Shown here: piece after piece, positions 8,741 to 17,956 of the stretch
Position numbering within the stretch: position 1 is the stretch's first letter
Layout of the letters: each line of letters begins with the position of its first letter
Translations under genes and position numbers: made by a program
NCBI RefSeq assembly: GCF_026130605.1
Contig: NZ_JANFAU010000007.1
Span: forward strand, 62,001-126,000
Reading direction: 5' to 3'
DNA length: 64,000 nt
Origin: Sphingomonas lycopersici
GTDB lineage: Bacteria > Pseudomonadota > Alphaproteobacteria > Sphingomonadales > Sphingomonadaceae
Notes under the pieces: generated by a model
What the model was told of the DNA's origin: nothing
What the model saw: the letters and a program-made list of their open reading frames with translations, nothing else
Database searches by the model: none

Positions 8741-9889
8741 ATGCCCGACGACAACTCCCTCGCGCTTTACGTCCACTGGCCGTTCTGCGTCTCCAAATGC
8801 CCTTATTGCGACTTCAACAGCCATGTCCGCGCGGAGGTCGACCAGGCGGCGTGGCGCGCCGCGCTGCTCGCCGATCTCGCGCATGAGGCGCGCGCACTGC
8901 CCGGGCGGCGGGTCACGTCGATCTTCTTCGGCGGCGGCACCCCCTCGCTGATGCCCCCCGATACCGTCGCCGCGGTGATCGAGGCCGCGGCGCAGGCATG
9001 GGGCCTCGCTCCCGATGCCGAGATCACGCTGGAGGCCAATCCCTCGTCGGTCGAGGCGGCGCGGTTCGGCGATCTCGCCGCGGTCGGGGTCAATCGCGTC
9101 TCGCTCGGGCTGCAGGCGCTCGACGATGCCGTGCTGCGCTTCCTCGGCCGCGCGCATGACGTGGCGGAGGGATTGCGCGCGCTGGAGACCGCGCAGCGCG
9201 CCTTCGCGCGGGTCAGCTTCGATCTGATCTACGCCCGGCCGGGGCAGACGGTCCAGGCGTGGGAAAATGAGCTGGCGCGCGCGCTCGCGTTCGGCACCGG
9301 GCATCTGTCGCTCTACCAGCTCACGATCGAGCCCGGCACGCGCTTCGCCACCGAGGCGGCGGCCGGGCGGCTGGTCGTCCCCGACGGCGATGCAGCGGCG
9401 GATCTCTATGAGACCACGCAGGCGATGACCGCGGCCGCCAGGCTCCCCGCCTATGAGATTTCCAACCACGCGCGCGCCGGCGAGGAGAGCCGCCACAATC
9501 TCAGCTATTGGCGGTATCGCGATTATGCCGGCGTCGGTCCGGGCGCGCACGGCCGGCGGCTCGGGGTGGCGACGCAGCGGCGGCGCAAGCCCGAGAATTG
9601 GCTCGCGGCGGTGGCGCGCAACGGCCACGGCATCGAGGTCGAGGACGATCTCGCCCCCGCGGTCCAGGCCGAGGAGGCGCTGCTGATGGGGCTGCGGCTC
9701 GCCGAGGGCGTCGATCTTGCCCGCATCGCGCGGCTGGGTGCGCGGCCGGTCGAGGCCTTGGTCGATCTCGCCGCGGTGGCCCGGCTGGACGACAAGGTGC
9801 GGCTTGAGGGCGACCGGCTCCGCGTGCTGCCCGCCGGGATGCTGCTGCTCGACGCGATCCTGCCGGCGATCGTGCGCGCCGGGGAATAA
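8741..9889 (+). CDS. hemW: Radical SAM heme chaperone HemW
   Basis: A protein of 382 aa. The radical SAM cluster motif CVSKCPYC (C16, C20, C23) lies in the YVHWPFC context of HemW/CPDH-like proteins, then FFGGGTPSLM, ANPSSVEA and GVGPGAHG. HemW inserts or carries heme rather than oxidising coproporphyrinogen, a distinction from HemN known for this subfamily with a short N-terminus. The start at 8741 places the iron-sulfur motif at the usual distance from the N-terminus. The downstream gene converges on it. rdgB, a common neighbour in related genomes, is not present here. Confidence 0.9.
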   Translation: MPDDNSLALYVHWPFCVSKCPYCDFNSHVRAEVDQAAWRAALLADLAHEARALPGRRVTSIFFGGGTPSLMPPDTVAAVIEAAAQAWGLAPDAEITLEANPSSVEAARFGDLAAVGVNRVSLGLQALDDAVLRFLGRAHDVAEGLRALETAQRAFARVSFDLIYARPGQTVQAWENELARALAFGTGHLSLYQLTIEPGTRFATEAAAGRLVVPDGDAAADLYETTQAMTAAARLPAYEISNHARAGEESRHNLSYWRYRDYAGVGPGAHGRRLGVATQRRRKPENWLAAVARNGHGIEVEDDLAPAVQAEEALLMGLRLAEGVDLARIARLGARPVEALVDLAAVARLDDKVRLEGDRLRVLPAGMLLLDAILPAIVRAGE

Positions 9890-9903
9890 GCCCGTCCGCC
9901 GCC

Positions 9904-9929
9904 GTCACCCCAGCTTCCGCCGGGGCGAC
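9904..9929. repeat. Single GTC-hairpin repeat unit (C type)
   Basis: GTC at 9904 followed by an imperfect CCCCAGC..CCGGGG hairpin ending GAC at 9929. It sits in the 48-bp gap between convergent hemW and the LppC-like gene, where it could also act as a transcription end. Confidence 0.55.
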
Positions 9930-9937
9930 GGGGACGG

Positions 9938-11128
9938 TCAGCGCGCGAAGTTCCCGGGCGCCGGCGAAACGATCGTCGTCCCCCCGGCCTTGACCTCCTG
10001 CACCTCAAGCGCGCGTTCGGCGACGCCGTCGCGGCCGAAGCGGAACGCGCCGTCGATCCCGGCATAGCCCTCGCCCGAGCGCAGCCGCGCCTCGGGGAAG
10101 GGAGCGCCGATCTTCCAGTCGTGCGAGATGCGCACCGTCAGCAGCACCGCGTCATAGCCGAGGCTCGACAGCCGATACGGCGCCGCGCCGAAGCGGGCGC
10201 GATATTTGGCGGCATATTGGCGATAGAGCCCGTTCGACACGCTGGCATACCACGCCCCGTCGAGCGCGCCGCGCGCGGCGATGCCGCTGTCGGAATTCCA
10301 CAATTCGGTGCCGAGGATGCGAACCTGCGGGCTCGATTTGCGGACCAAAGGCGCGCCGGCGGCGGCCGCGGCGCCGCTGTCGGCGATCAGCACCCCGTCG
10401 AACGGCGCATCCTTCGCCATCCGCGCGACCGCGGCGGCCATCGCCCCCGCCGCGCGATCATAGGTCTGCAGCGAGACGACCTTGCCCCCGCTGCTCTCCA
10501 CCGCGCGCAGGAAGGTGGTCGAGGCGCGCGAGCCGTAGAGCGAATTGGGGATCAGCCCGCCGAAATTGGTCACGCCCTTGCTGCGCGCATAGGAAACGAC
10601 CCGCTCGATCGACTGGCCGGGGGTATAGCCCATCAGATAGACGCCGTCGCCGGCGACCGACACGTCGTTGGAAAAGGACAGCACCGGGACGTGCGCGGCG
10701 CGCGCCACCGGGGTCACCGCGCGGACATCCTCGGCGAGCAGCGGGCCGAGGATCAGCTGCGCGCCCTCGGCGATCGCGCGCTGTGCCGCCGGGCCCGCGC
10801 CGGTCGCGGTGTCGTAGCTGGTGATGCGCACCTTGTCGTTGCGCGAATCGAGCAGCGCGAGCTGGGTGGCGTTGGCGAGGCTCTTGCCCACCCCGGCATT
10901 GGCGCCGCTGAGCGGCACGAGCAGCGCGACGCGGTTGCGCGCGGTATCGCGCGGCAGCCCGGGCTGGACCTCGGTGGAGGAGACCGGCGGCGGGGCCTTC
11001 TGCTCGGGCGCCGGCGCCGGCCCACGCGGGACGATCGTCTGGCACGCGCTGAGCAAGGCCAGCCCGGCCAGTGCGGTCAGCCGAAACAAGCCGCGGACCC
11101 GTTGCGGTACGGTCATCGCTTCTGCCAT
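9938..11128 (-). CDS. Penicillin-binding protein activator, LppC/LpoA-like lipoprotein
   Basis: A protein of 396 aa with lipobox LALLSAC (Cys29) and a proline-rich linker, then a type I periplasmic-binding fold: VALLVPLSGANAGVGKSLAN, LILGPLLAEDVRAV, VPVLSFSNDVSVAG. This matches the LppC family whose E. coli member LpoA activates PBP1A; LppC proteins often neighbour rsmI and yraN, as here. The ATG at 11128 overlaps the divergent rsmI ATG at 11127 by two bases; ATG at 11116 is an alternative start. Confidence 0.85.
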   Translation of the reverse strand: MAEAMTVPQRVRGLFRLTALAGLALLSACQTIVPRGPAPAPEQKAPPPVSSTEVQPGLPRDTARNRVALLVPLSGANAGVGKSLANATQLALLDSRNDKVRITSYDTATGAGPAAQRAIAEGAQLILGPLLAEDVRAVTPVARAAHVPVLSFSNDVSVAGDGVYLMGYTPGQSIERVVSYARSKGVTNFGGLIPNSLYGSRASTTFLRAVESSGGKVVSLQTYDRAAGAMAAAVARMAKDAPFDGVLIADSGAAAAAGAPLVRKSSPQVRILGTELWNSDSGIAARGALDGAWYASVSNGLYRQYAAKYRARFGAAPYRLSSLGYDAVLLTVRISHDWKIGAPFPEARLRSGEGYAGIDGAFRFGRDGVAERALEVQEVKAGGTTIVSPAPGNFAR

Positions 11129-11969
11129 GAAACCCCTCGTGATGTCGCTTTCTCCTGGTCTGTATATCGTCGCCACCCCGATCGGCAATCTCGGCGACCT
11201 CTCGCCGCGCGCCGCGGAGGTGCTGGCGCACGCCGACCTGATCGCCGCGGAGGACACGCGGGTTACCGCGACCTTGCTGCGCCACATCGGCGCGAAACGC
11301 CCGATGCAGCCCTATCACGATCACAATGCCGATCAGGTGCGCCCCGGGCTGATCGCGCGGCTGGCGAGCGAGGTGATCGCGCTGGTCTCGGATGCGGGAA
11401 CCCCGCTGATCTCCGATCCGGGTTATAAATTGGTGCGCGATGCGCGTGCGGCGGGGCACCAGGTGGTGACGATCCCCGGCCCCTGCGCCGCGATCGCCGC
11501 GCTGACGCTCGCCGGACTGCCGACCGATCGTTTCCTGTTCATGGGCTTCCTCCCCGCCAAACAGGGCGCGCGGGGCAGCGCGATCGCCGAGGTCGCGGGG
11601 GTGCGCGCGACGCTGATATTCTACGAAAGCGGCCCGCGGCTCGCCGCAACGCTCGCCGCGCTGGCCGAGGGGCTGGGGGATCGCGAGGCGGCGGTGACGC
11701 GCGAGATCACCAAGAAGTTCGAGGAAGCGGTAACCGGCACCTTGTCGTCGCTCGCCGCGCGTTATGCCGATGCCCCGCCCAAGGGCGAGATCGTGATCGT
11801 CGTCGCCCCGCCCGGCGCCGCGCCGCCGCCGAGCGCGGAAGATGCCGAGGCTGCGCTGGTCGAGGCGCTGTCGCGGCTCCCCGCGTCGAAGGCGGCGGGG
11901 GAAGTGGCGAAGCGCTTCGGGCTCGACCGCAAGGCGCTCTACGCCCGCGCGATGGACTTGAAGGCGTGA
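11127..11969 (+). CDS. rsmI: 16S rRNA (cytidine1402-2'-O)-methyltransferase RsmI
   Basis: A protein of 280 aa. GLYIVATPIGNLGDLSPRA and LIAAEDTRVTATLL are the start of the tetrapyrrole-methylase fold of RsmI; SDAGTPLISDPG, IPGPCAAIAAL and FMGFLPAK follow in order. It methylates the 2'-OH of C1402 in 16S rRNA using SAM. The ATG at 11127 overlaps the divergent lipoprotein start; the ATG at 11142 (MSLSPGLYIV) is equally plausible and would leave a 13-bp gap. yraN starts within its stop codon (GTGA), so the two are translationally coupled. Confidence 0.92.
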   Translation: MKPLVMSLSPGLYIVATPIGNLGDLSPRAAEVLAHADLIAAEDTRVTATLLRHIGAKRPMQPYHDHNADQVRPGLIARLASEVIALVSDAGTPLISDPGYKLVRDARAAGHQVVTIPGPCAAIAALTLAGLPTDRFLFMGFLPAKQGARGSAIAEVAGVRATLIFYESGPRLAATLAALAEGLGDREAAVTREITKKFEEAVTGTLSSLAARYADAPPKGEIVIVVAPPGAAPPPSAEDAEAALVEALSRLPASKAAGEVAKRFGLDRKALYARAMDLKA

Positions 11970-12319
11970 GCGATCGCCGTGTCGCCGAGGCCGCCGGGCG
12001 GCGCGGCGAGCGGCTGGCGGCGTGGTGGCTCAGGCTCAAGGGCTGGCGCGTCGTCGCGCAGCGCGTACGCACCCCGGCGGGCGAGGTCGATCTGGTGGCG
12101 AAGCGCGCCGGGCTGGTCGCCTTCGTCGAGGTCAAGACCCGCGCCACCGCCGCCGAACTCGATTTCGCGATCGACGAACGCCGGCTCGCGCGGGTCGCGG
12201 CGGCGGCGGAATTGCTGATGCCGGTCTATGCGACCGCGGGGGAGGATATCCGCGTCGACGTGATCCTGCTCGCGCCGGGGACGCGGCCGCGGCATATCGA
12301 GAATGCTTGGATCGGGTAG
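11966..12319 (+). CDS. yraN: YraN family (UPF0102) endonuclease-like protein
   Basis: A protein of 117 aa starting with GTG inside the rsmI stop codon. The nuclease-fold motif GEVDLVAKRAGLVAFVEVKTR (D and ExK) is the conserved core of UPF0102, a Holliday junction resolvase-like PD-(D/E)xK fold of unproven function. The rsmI-yraN-gshB order with the LppC-like gene alongside is a common proteobacterial arrangement. Confidence 0.88.
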   Translation: MSDRRVAEAAGRRGERLAAWWLRLKGWRVVAQRVRTPAGEVDLVAKRAGLVAFVEVKTRATAAELDFAIDERRLARVAAAAELLMPVYATAGEDIRVDVILLAPGTRPRHIENAWIG

Positions 12320-12501
12320 GGCGAAGGCGCGTCGGCGCAGCGATGGCGCCGGTGCGCGTTAGCGCAGCGCCCGACCCGGCCGGCGGGTCGCGCCAGCGCG
12401 CCCGTCCGACGACACGGCTTTGCCGCGGCGGGGCATGACGATGAGGGTGACGAGGGAAGGCAGACCCCCTAAATCCCCCCGATCAATCTTGGGATGACCG
12501 C

Positions 12502-13467
12502 ATGACCCTTACCGTTGCCGTCCAGATGGACCCGCTCGAATCGATCAATATCGCGGGCGATTCGAGCTTCGCGCTGATGCTTGCCGCGCAGCAGCGCGGG
12601 CATCGCGTGTTCCATTATGCGGCGGAGGATCTCAACTGGTCCGACGGACATTTGTGGACGCGCGCGCATCCGGTGACGGTGCAGCGCGTCGTCGGCGATC
12701 ATTTTCGCTTCGGCGAGCCGGTGCGGCTCGATCTCGGCGACGAGGCCGATGTCGTGCTGATGCGGCAGGATCCGCCGTTCGACCTCGGCTATATCACCGC
12801 GACGCATCTGCTCGAGCGGATCGCCGACCGCACCCTGGTGGTCAACGATCCCGCGAGCGTGCGCAACGCCCCCGAAAAGGTGTTCGTGCTCGATTATGCG
12901 CGCTTCATGCCGCCGACTTTGGTGACACGCTCGCTCGACGAGGCGCGGGCGTTTCTCAAGCGGCACGGCGCGATCGTCGTCAAGCCGCTCCACGGCAATG
13001 GCGGCAAGGCGATCTTCCGCGTCGGCGCGGAGGGGGAGAATCTCTCGGCGCTGATCGAGGTGTTCAACAATATGTGGCGCGAGCCGCATATGGTGCAGGC
13101 CTTCCTCCCCACCGTGGCGAAGGGCGACAAGCGCATCGTGCTGGTCGACGGCGAGGTCGCGGGGGCGATCAACCGGCTGCCGAGCGAGGGCGAGTTCCGG
13201 AGCAATCTCGCGGTCGGCGGATCGGCGGAAAAGACCGAGCTGACGCCGCGCGAGCGCGAGATCTGCGCGGCGCTCGGGCCGGAACTCAAGCGGCGCGGGC
13301 TGCTGTTCGTCGGGATCGACGTGATCGGGGGCGAGTGGCTGACCGAGATCAACGTCACATCGCCGACCGGGATCGTCGCGATCGAGCGGTTTGACGGGAC
13401 GGATGTCGCGGGGATGATTTGGGACGCCATAGAGCGCAAGCTCGGTCGCGGAGGCATCGGAGCTTAG
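12502..13467 (+). CDS. gshB: Glutathione synthetase
   Basis: ATP-grasp enzyme of 321 aa joining gamma-glutamylcysteine and glycine. The N-terminal MDPLESINIAGDSSFALMLA segment, RQDPPFDLGYITAT, KPLHGNGGKAIFRV (ATP-binding loop) and INVTSPTG near the end are diagnostic for bacterial GshB. A 182-bp gap separates it from yraN; I see no gene or clear signal in it beyond GC-rich sequence. The AAATCCCCCCGATC-rich stretch just upstream does not hold a strong Shine-Dalgarno. Confidence 0.93.
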   Translation: MTLTVAVQMDPLESINIAGDSSFALMLAAQQRGHRVFHYAAEDLNWSDGHLWTRAHPVTVQRVVGDHFRFGEPVRLDLGDEADVVLMRQDPPFDLGYITATHLLERIADRTLVVNDPASVRNAPEKVFVLDYARFMPPTLVTRSLDEARAFLKRHGAIVVKPLHGNGGKAIFRVGAEGENLSALIEVFNNMWREPHMVQAFLPTVAKGDKRIVLVDGEVAGAINRLPSEGEFRSNLAVGGSAEKTELTPREREICAALGPELKRRGLLFVGIDVIGGEWLTEINVTSPTGIVAIERFDGTDVAGMIWDAIERKLGRGGIGA

Positions 13468-13473
13468 CTCTCA

Positions 13474-13551
13474 CCGTTGACCCTGAGCTTGTCGAAGGGC
13501 GTCCTGCGGTCCGTGAGTGAGAGCCGCCCGTCGACAAGCTCAGGGCGAGCG
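13474..13551. repeat. Palindromic repeat A3
   Basis: Arms with GAGCTTGTCGAAGGGC and GTCGACAAGCTCAGGGC cores, with a diverged centre (GTGAGTGAGAG). Lies between convergent gshB and xerC. Confidence 0.8.
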
Positions 13552-13556
13552 CCGTG

Positions 13557-14453
13557 CTAACTCCGCGGATGCGCCGCGCGATAGACGTCGAGCAGATGCG
13601 CCGCATCGACCGCGGTATAGACCTGCGTCGAGCTCAGGCTGGCATGTCCGAGCAACTCCTGCAGTGCGCGCAGATCAGCCCCGCGCCCGAGCAGATGCGT
13701 CGCGAAGCTGTGGCGCAGCGCGTGCGGCGTGGTCCGCTCCGACAGCCCGAGCCGCCCGCGCGCCGCGCGTACCCCGGCGCGGACGATCCCCGGCGACAAT
13801 GCCCCCCCGCGCACCCCGCGAAACAGCGGCGCACCGGGCGCGAGCGGCCACGGGCATTGCGCGAGATACGCCTCGATCGCCTCGCGCACCGGAGGCAGCA
13901 GCGGGACGATGCGGGTCTTGTCGCGCTTGCCGATCACCACGATCGTCTCGCCGAGCGGGATCACCGCTCCGGTCAGCGCGATCGCCTCGCCGATGCGCAA
14001 GCCGGCGCCGTAGAGCAATAGCAACACCGCCCAGTCGCGCGCGCCGACCCATTCGTGCCGCGCACCCTCCGCGACTTCCTCGGCCAGCGCCCAGGCTTCG
14101 TCGGGGGAGATCGGGCGCGGCACGCCTTTCTTGACCCGCGGCCCGGAAAGCCGCGGTGCGGCGCCCTCGCCATTGGCCCATTCGAGAAAGCCGCGCACCG
14201 CCGACAATTCGCGCGCGGCGGAGGCGTTGGAAAGGTCGCCGCCGAGCCCCCCGCTGCGGCGGTGCGCGAGATAGGCGCGCAGATCCGACGCGCTGACCCG
14301 CGCCAGCGCCGCGCGGTCGACCGCGCCGCCCCAATGCTGCGCGAGAAAGGCGATCAGCCGGTTGGCGGTCGCTTCATAAGCGCGCACGGTATGCGCCGAC
14401 CGACGCCGGTCGCGGCGCAGATAGGCGCCATAGGCAGGAGCCAGCTCGCTCAT
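13557..14453 (-). CDS. xerC: Tyrosine recombinase XerC
   Basis: A protein of 298 aa from the ATG at 14453. The full catalytic set is present: R153 (GAGLRIGEA), K176 (GKRDKT), H244 and R247 (HALRHSFATH), H270 (LLGHASL) and the nucleophile Y279 (TQVYTAVD). The N-terminal SAM-like domain spans residues 1-95. Length and the HALRHSFATHLLGRGADLRA motif fit chromosomal XerC, which with XerD resolves chromosome dimers at dif and acts under FtsK control. No dif site was recognised. It sits next to priA, divergently oriented. Confidence 0.92.
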   Translation of the reverse strand: MSELAPAYGAYLRRDRRRSAHTVRAYEATANRLIAFLAQHWGGAVDRAALARVSASDLRAYLAHRRSGGLGGDLSNASAARELSAVRGFLEWANGEGAAPRLSGPRVKKGVPRPISPDEAWALAEEVAEGARHEWVGARDWAVLLLLYGAGLRIGEAIALTGAVIPLGETIVVIGKRDKTRIVPLLPPVREAIEAYLAQCPWPLAPGAPLFRGVRGGALSPGIVRAGVRAARGRLGLSERTTPHALRHSFATHLLGRGADLRALQELLGHASLSSTQVYTAVDAAHLLDVYRAAHPRS

Positions 14454-14517
14454 CGCTTCGAGGGTAAGACCGAATCGTGCGCGGGTCCACAAGGAGAGGC
14501 GCACCACCCCCTCCTCC

Positions 14518-14599
14518 GTCATGCCGGGTTTGACCCCGGCATCCAGATCTCAGGCGGTGCCTTTAGTGGCCCCGAATGCCGGGTCGGGCCCGGCATGAC
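14518..14599. repeat. GTC-hairpin repeat pair B2
   Basis: Inverted pair from GTC at 14518 to GAC at 14599 with CATGCCGGG stems, lying in the 246-bp gap between the divergent xerC and priA genes. The rest of the gap shows only GC-rich sequence. Confidence 0.85.
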
Positions 14600-14699
14600 G
14601 ATCGAAGCAGGCAAGGCGACCGGCCTCTCACACGTGTGAACTTCGTGAACTTTGCCGCCGGCTTTGCGCGCGGCGCGTCTCCACGCCATATGGCGGGCG

Positions 14700-16868
14700 A
14701 TGTCCCGTGCCCGTGTCCTGGTGCTCAATTCCGCGCTCGGCCCGCTCGATTACCGCGTCCCGCACGGGATGACGGTCGAGCCGGGGTCGATCGTCGTCGC
14801 GCCCCTGGGGCCGCGGCAATTGGTCGGCGTGGTGTGGGAGCCCGAGCGGATGCCGTCCGACGCCGAGGTCGGCGACAACCGGCTGCGCAATCTGATCGCG
14901 GTCGCCGATGCGCCGCCGCTGCGCGATCCGCTGCGCCGGCTGGTCGAATGGACCGCGGATTATTATCTCGCCGCGCCCGCCGCGGTGGTGCGGATGGCCT
15001 TGTCCTCCACCGCGGCGCTCGAGGGGCAGAAGCTCGTCGTCGAATATCGCGCCACCGGGCATGTCCCCGATCGGCTGACCCCGCAGCGCGCGCAGGCGCT
15101 CGAACGGATCGGCGACCGGCAGGGGCTGATCCGCGAGCTGGCGACGATCGCCGACGTCTCCGACGGGGTGATTCGCGGGCTGGTGAAGGCCGGCGCGATC
15201 GAGGGGGTCGAGGTCGATATCGACAGCCCCTATCCGCTGCCCGACCCCGATCATGCCCCGCCCGCGCTCTCGGCCGAGCAGGCGGCGGCGGCGGATGCTT
15301 TGGTTGCCGACGTCGCGGCACACGCTTTTCACCCCACGCTGCTCGACGGGGTGACCGGATCGGGCAAGACCGAGGTCTATTTCGAGGCGGTGGCGGAGGC
15401 GATCCGGCAGGGCCGGCAATGCCTTGTCCTGCTCCCCGAAATCGCGCTGACCGAACCCTTCCTCAAGCGCTTCCACGATCGCTTCGGGTGCGAGCCGGTG
15501 GCGTGGCATTCGGGGCTGCGTTCGTCGCAGCGCCGCCGCGCGTGGCGCGCGATCGCCAGCGGGCAGGCGGCGGTGACGGTGGGCGCGCGATCGGCCTTGT
15601 TCCTGCCTTATGCCGATCTCGGGCTGATCGTCGTCGACGAGGCGCATGAGACGAGCTTCAAGCAGGAAGACGGGGTGCATTATCACGCGCGCGACGTGGC
15701 GGTGATGCGCGGCAAGTTCGAAGGCTGTCCGGTGATCCTGGCCTCCGCCACCCCGGCGATCGAGACGCGGCAACAGGTCGCGCTCGGCAATTATGTCGAG
15801 CTGCGGCTGCCGGGACGCTATGGCGTCGCCGAGCTGCCGACGATCGAGGCGATCGACCTCCTGGAGCAGAAGCCCGATCGCGGCCGCTGGCTCGCCCCCT
15901 CCTTGGTCAAGGCGATCGGCGAGACGTTCGAGCGCGGCGAGCAGTCGCTGCTGTTCCTCAACCGCCGCGGCTATGCCCCGCTCACCTTGTGCCGCACCTG
16001 CGGGCATCGTTTCCAATGCCCCAATTGCACCGCCTGGATGGTCGAGCACCGGCTGACGCGGCGGCTCGCTTGCCACCATTGCGGGCATGTCGAGCCGGTG
16101 CCGCGCGCCTGCCCCGAATGCGGCGACGAGGAATCGCTCGTCGCCTGCGGCCCGGGGGTCGAGCGGATCGCCGACGAGGTGGCGGCGCTGTTCCCCGAGG
16201 CGCGGGTCGCGGTGGTCACCTCGGACACGATCTGGTCCCCGGCCAAGGCGGCGGAATTCGTCAATCGGATGGAGGCGGGGGAGATCGACATCGTCGTCGG
16301 TACCCAGCTCGTCACCAAGGGCTATCATTTCCCCAATCTCACCCTGGTCGGGGTGGTCGATGCCGATCTCGGGCTCGAGGGCGGCGATCTGCGCGCGGCG
16401 GAGCGCACCTTCCAGCAGATCCGTCAGGTCTCGGGGCGCGCCGGGCGCGGCGAGAAGCCAGGGCATGTCTACATCCAGACGCACAGCCCCAAGGCGCAGG
16501 TGATGCAGGCGCTGGTGACGGGCGACGCCGAGACCTTTTACGCCGCCGAGACCGAGGCGCGGCGCGACGCGGGGGCGCCGCCGTTCGGCCGCTATGCCGC
16601 GATCATCGTGTCGAGCGAGGATCAGCCGGCGGCGCATGAGATCGCGCGGCTGATCGGCCGCTCGGCGCCCGAGGTGGAGGGGATGCACGTCTATGGCCCC
16701 GCGCCCGCGCCGCTGGCGATGCTGCGCGGGCGGCATCGCTATCGCCTGCTGGTCCACGCGCGGCGAACGCTCGACGTGCAGGACGTGATCCGCGGCTGGC
16801 TCGGCGCGCTCGACTGGTCGGCGAAGGTCAGGGTCTCGGTCGACGTCGACCCGTATAGTTTCCTCTAA
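14700..16868 (+). CDS. priA: Primosomal protein N' (replication restart helicase PriA)
   Basis: A protein of 722 aa from MSRARVLVLN; an earlier in-frame ATG at 14652 adds 16 unlikely residues. The N-terminal 3'-end-binding domain is followed by Walker A DGVTGSGKTEVY, DEAH box VVDEAHE, and the two-zinc region CRTCGHRFQCPNC..CHHCG..CPECG between helicase motifs, which is unique to PriA. Motif VI is QVSGRAGRGEKPG. It reloads DnaB at stalled forks. Its stop codon overlaps the stop of the convergent PAP2 gene. Confidence 0.95.
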   Translation: MSRARVLVLNSALGPLDYRVPHGMTVEPGSIVVAPLGPRQLVGVVWEPERMPSDAEVGDNRLRNLIAVADAPPLRDPLRRLVEWTADYYLAAPAAVVRMALSSTAALEGQKLVVEYRATGHVPDRLTPQRAQALERIGDRQGLIRELATIADVSDGVIRGLVKAGAIEGVEVDIDSPYPLPDPDHAPPALSAEQAAAADALVADVAAHAFHPTLLDGVTGSGKTEVYFEAVAEAIRQGRQCLVLLPEIALTEPFLKRFHDRFGCEPVAWHSGLRSSQRRRAWRAIASGQAAVTVGARSALFLPYADLGLIVVDEAHETSFKQEDGVHYHARDVAVMRGKFEGCPVILASATPAIETRQQVALGNYVELRLPGRYGVAELPTIEAIDLLEQKPDRGRWLAPSLVKAIGETFERGEQSLLFLNRRGYAPLTLCRTCGHRFQCPNCTAWMVEHRLTRRLACHHCGHVEPVPRACPECGDEESLVACGPGVERIADEVAALFPEARVAVVTSDTIWSPAKAAEFVNRMEAGEIDIVVGTQLVTKGYHFPNLTLVGVVDADLGLEGGDLRAAERTFQQIRQVSGRAGRGEKPGHVYIQTHSPKAQVMQALVTGDAETFYAAETEARRDAGAPPFGRYAAIIVSSEDQPAAHEIARLIGRSAPEVEGMHVYGPAPAPLAMLRGRHRYRLLVHARRTLDVQDVIRGWLGALDWSAKVRVSVDVDPYSFL

Positions 16869-17809
16869 CGCATCCGCCGCGCGACGTGGAGCGCGACGAG
16901 CGCGAGCGCGACGCCGGCAAGGATATCGACGAAATAATGCGCGCCGATCAGCGGCGCGGTCGCCGCCACCGCGATATTGAGCGTGACGAACGCGCCGCCG
17001 ATGATCGGTATGCGGCGGAAGCCCCAGGCGAGCAACGTGGCGCCCCCGGCGTGGAAACTGGGAAAGGAGATGAGCCCGGTCATGCTTGCGGGGGTCAGCC
17101 CGTGGATCGCGCCCGAGCGAATCGCCTCGAGCACGGCGACTTGGCGCCACGCGGTATCGACGTCGAGCGCAGGAATGTCGGCGGGCGTCAGCCCGTAGTG
17201 GACATAGCTTCCGGCGGCGGTGACGAACGGGAAGATCGCGACGCAAGCAATCAACGTCAGGAACCAGGCGTGGACGAATTGCCAGCAGCGCCGCTCCTGC
17301 CCGGCCAGCGGCAGCAACGCGACGAGCAGGAAAGACTGCCATTGCAGCGTCTGGTAAATGTCGCACATCGCGCGCACGATGCGCGGGCGATCGTGGAGCA
17401 GCGCGAACATCGCGCGCCAGTCGAGCCACGGAAAGAGCAATGCGTCGGCACGCGCCAGCGCCGCGTCGCGATAGGGCAGCGCAATGGTCGCGACCAGCAC
17501 GCTGAGGCAGGCGGTGGCCATTGTCGCGGCGAGCACCAGTACCGCCGCCTCGATCGCGCTCCCCACCCGCCCGAACCCGCGCAGCCGAAGCAGCGTCGCG
17601 ACGCCCAGCAGGAAGAACTGCATCGCGACGATAAGCGGCAAATCGTGGCGGTCGACCGCGAAATCGAGCCGGGCGACCAGCGCGGCGATCAACGCGATCA
17701 TCATGCCGAGCAGGATATAGCTCGGCAAGGCGCCCGCCGGCGGCGACAGGCGACCGAGGGTCGCGCGCGGCGCGGGCAAAGCCGGGGAAGAGCCGTACAG
17801 CGCGTCCAT
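16865..17809 (-). CDS. PAP2 (AUR1-type) membrane phosphatase
   Basis: A protein of 314 aa with about six or seven predicted membrane segments. It contains FPSFHAGGATLLAWGF and GAHYFVDILAG, the His-containing C2 and C3 motifs of the PAP2_3 subgroup that includes fungal inositol-phosphorylceramide synthase AUR1. The classical KxxxxxxRP first motif is absent, as expected for this subgroup. In an organism likely to make sphingolipids, a lipid phosphate transferase or phosphatase role is possible but not shown. The gene ends inside the priA stop (TAG on the minus strand at 16865-16867 overlapping TAA). Confidence 0.8.
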   Translation of the reverse strand: MDALYGSSPALPAPRATLGRLSPPAGALPSYILLGMMIALIAALVARLDFAVDRHDLPLIVAMQFFLLGVATLLRLRGFGRVGSAIEAAVLVLAATMATACLSVLVATIALPYRDAALARADALLFPWLDWRAMFALLHDRPRIVRAMCDIYQTLQWQSFLLVALLPLAGQERRCWQFVHAWFLTLIACVAIFPFVTAAGSYVHYGLTPADIPALDVDTAWRQVAVLEAIRSGAIHGLTPASMTGLISFPSFHAGGATLLAWGFRRIPIIGGAFVTLNIAVAATAPLIGAHYFVDILAGVALALVALHVARRMR

Positions 17810-17891
17810 GCGGCCCTCCTGCCGCCACGAGCTTAATTTGCGGTTAGGAGAAGACGATATTCAGGCGGAAGGAGGCGATGTCACTGCGCCG

Positions 17892-17931
17892 GAACGAAAC
17901 AAGGACTCCCCCGGGCTTGCCGGGAGAGTCC
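17892..17931 (-). terminator. Rho-independent terminator of the atp operon
   Basis: GGACTC (17903-17908) and GAGTCC (17926-17931) close a stem continued by CCCGG/CCGGG around CTTG. On the minus strand it is followed by TTGTTTCGTT. It lies 26 bp past the atpC stop. Confidence 0.75.
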
Positions 17932-17956
17932 CTGCCGTAAACCTAGTCGGAAAAAG

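Noticed and set aside
12320..12501. Possible small gene between yraN and gshB
   Set aside because: No frame with a start, ribosome-binding site and sensible composition was found.
13557..14453. XerC as an integrase of a mobile island
   Set aside because: Length, motifs and position beside priA fit the chromosomal XerC; no att-like repeats or cargo genes are nearby.
14628..17828. Very long minus-strand open frame across priA
   Set aside because: It mirrors priA codons and only its last part overlaps the real PAP2 gene in another frame.
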